Source of the DNA: Flavobacteriales bacterium
GTDB lineage: Bacteria; Bacteroidota; Bacteroidia; Flavobacteriales_D; Sanyastnellaceae
Length of the DNA: 6,746 nucleotides
NCBI GenBank assembly: GCA_028823435.1
Contig: JAPKBK010000099.1
Span: 1-6,746 of the forward strand
Direction of reading: 5' to 3'
Shown here: positions 5,680-6,746 of the stretch, piece after piece
Layout: each line of letters starts with the position of its first letter
Position numbering within the stretch: position 1 is the first letter of the stretch
Notes under the pieces: model-generated
Databases searched by the model: none
Seen by the model: the letters and a program-made list of their open reading frames with translations, nothing else
What the model was told of the DNA's origin: nothing
Made by a program: the position numbers and the translations under genes

Positions 5680-6746
5680 TTAACGCTTAGGGATGCGATT
5701 TAGTGCCGCGAGATAGAAGTCCCAGAACTTTTGGACTGAGGAAATCTGGCAACACTCGTCAGGCGAGTGCGCTCTGCGAATATTCGGTCCGAACGATGCC
5801 ATGTCCATTTTGGGATAGTTTGTGCCTAGAATGCCGCACTCAAGACCTGCGTGACATGCCATTACTTTTGGATCTTCATTGTAGCGTTCAACATATAATT
5901 TGCGCAACATCTCTACAGTGGGTGAAGCAGGGTTTGGTGTCCATCCAGGGTAGGAGCCTCCTCTTTCTGAAGTAAGACCTGCGATTGTAAATGCAGCTTC
6001 AATTGATCTTGCATGATCCCCTTTTTCAGAATCTACTGAGGATCTGTTGAGGCATTGAATATTTACCTCGCCACCACCAACTTCTACACGCGCGAGGTTG
6101 TTTGAGGTTTGAACCAAACCTTCTATGTCTGGGCTCATGCGGTGAATCCCCACTGGACATGTCTGAATTGCCAGAAGAAGGACATTCTGCACATCCTCGG
6201 GAAGTGCTTGAATAGGTGTCTTCTCACGCTCCCAACTGATGTTGAGGTGTGGATCCGTCGTTTTATATTCAGCTGTGATGTCCGCTTTTGTAGTGTTGAT
6301 GGCCTCTTCAAGGGTTTTTAGATCCTGTTCAGAGACAACAATGCGTGCGTGAGCCTCACGCGGAATCGCATTTCGAAGACCACCTCCTTGTATTTCGCTC
6401 ACACGGATGTCTACGGATTCGATCGCTTCTAACAACACACGGTTGATCAGCTTGTTCGCATTGGCAATGCCCTTGTGGATGTCCATCCCGCTGTGTCCAC
6501 CCGCACCTCCTTTTACAATTATTTTCAGACCTGTTGTGCCTTCTGTAACTGTGTCTTCAGGCTTGTAAGTGCCTCTAGATGTAATGTCAACTCCCCCGGC
6601 GCAACCAATGCTGATTTCGTCATCGTCCTCTGTGTCAAGGTTAAGTAGTATTGTGGCCTCTAAGTGCCCAGCCTTAAGCCCTAGCGCACCAGTCATCCCT
6701 GTTTCCTCATCGATTGTAAACAATGCTTCTAAGGGTGGGTGGGGGA
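5680..6746 (-). CDS. pepD: Aminoacyl-histidine dipeptidase PepD (M20C), 5' end beyond the window
   Basis: A zinc dipeptidase that splits Xaa-His and other dipeptides (carnosine in enterobacterial relatives) in the cytosol. About 354 residues are visible out of the usual 480-490; the frame stays open to 6746 and reads PHPPLEALFTIDEETGMTGA across the right end, so the codon at 6723 is an internal Leu and not a start. Counting that Leu as residue 1 (family position about 144): Glu6-Glu7 are the general base and metal ligand, Asp30 (LLNLDTED) is the next metal ligand, CAGGVD (41-46) follows, GGHSGMDIHKG (75-85) lies in the lid domain with its conserved His, and AHSPDE (318-323) holds the last metal His. 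The lid spans about 44-246 between catalytic halves. The missing N-terminal about 130 residues hold the first metal ligands, so full integrity is unproven. It ends 11 bases before surE and probably leads or shares its transcript. Confidence 0.94.
   Translation of the reverse strand, partial: PHPPLEALFTIDEETGMTGALGLKAGHLEATILLNLDTEDDDEISIGCAGGVDITSRGTYKPEDTVTEGTTGLKIIVKGGAGGHSGMDIHKGIANANKLINRVLLEAIESVDIRVSEIQGGGLRNAIPREAHARIVVSEQDLKTLEEAINTTKADITAEYKTTDPHLNISWEREKTPIQALPEDVQNVLLLAIQTCPVGIHRMSPDIEGLVQTSNNLARVEVGGGEVNIQCLNRSSVDSEKGDHARSIEAAFTIAGLTSERGGSYPGWTPNPASPTVEMLRKLYVERYNEDPKVMACHAGLECGILGTNYPKMDMASFGPNIRRAHSPDECCQISSVQKFWDFYLAALNRIPKR

Noticed and set aside
6733..6745. G-rich run with three G-tracts at the right edge, possible G-quadruplex
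   Set aside because: Only three tracts are visible, and on the minus strand they encode the PHPP segment conserved in PepD, which explains the C/G bias.
1..6746. Defence system, mobile element, CRISPR array, tRNA or riboswitch
   Set aside because: No repeat array, transposase, integrase, cloverleaf or aptamer-like region was seen, and all but about 73 bases plus small gaps is explained by recognised genes.

Overview
The window looks like chromosomal DNA from a marine-type member of the Bacteroidota, probably Flavobacteriales-like. Four things point there: a good TAnnTTTG -7 promoter box just ahead of the first rightward gene, A-rich rather than Shine-Dalgarno translation starts, a DUF4249 lipoprotein (a family typical of this phylum), and a NusB N-terminus of the Bacteroidota type (MLNRRHLRIK). 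I see no mobile elements, tRNA or rRNA genes, CRISPR arrays or phage genes. Coding density is very high, and the only real non-coding gap is about 73 bases at 78-150.

Layout: (1) Bases 1-77, minus strand, hold the first 25 codons of nusB, which runs off the left edge. (2) Bases 78-150 are a short divergent promoter region. (3) Bases 151-3504, plus strand, hold three closely spaced genes: a DUF4249 outer-membrane-type lipoprotein, a secreted DUF4140/DUF4139 protein of the MuiA (mucoidy inhibitor A) family, and an AIM24/TIGR00266-family protein. (4) From the right edge back to 3472, the minus strand carries a tight gene train: pepD (Xaa-His dipeptidase, M20C, 5' end missing), surE (5'/3'-nucleotidase), a 104-residue three-helix membrane protein of unknown function, and lpxB (lipid-A-disaccharide synthase). 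The surE/membrane-protein junction is an ATGA overlap and the membrane-protein/lpxB junction is best read as a TTGA overlap, so the last three genes look translationally coupled. The two gene trains converge, and their last genes overlap by 33 bases on opposite strands.

How the genes relate: LpxB makes the lipid A disaccharide at the inner face of the inner membrane. The DUF4249 and MuiA-like proteins are exported envelope proteins of unknown job. SurE and PepD are housekeeping hydrolases for nucleotides and dipeptides. The envelope theme is therefore partial and I would not call the window a single system. I found no convincing undescribed defence or mobile system. The observations most worth checking are the nusB fragment at the edge, the unknown membrane protein coupled to lpxB, the TTG start of lpxB, the 33-base antisense overlap with a hairpin inside it, and a perfect 22-base palindrome inside the MuiA-like gene.
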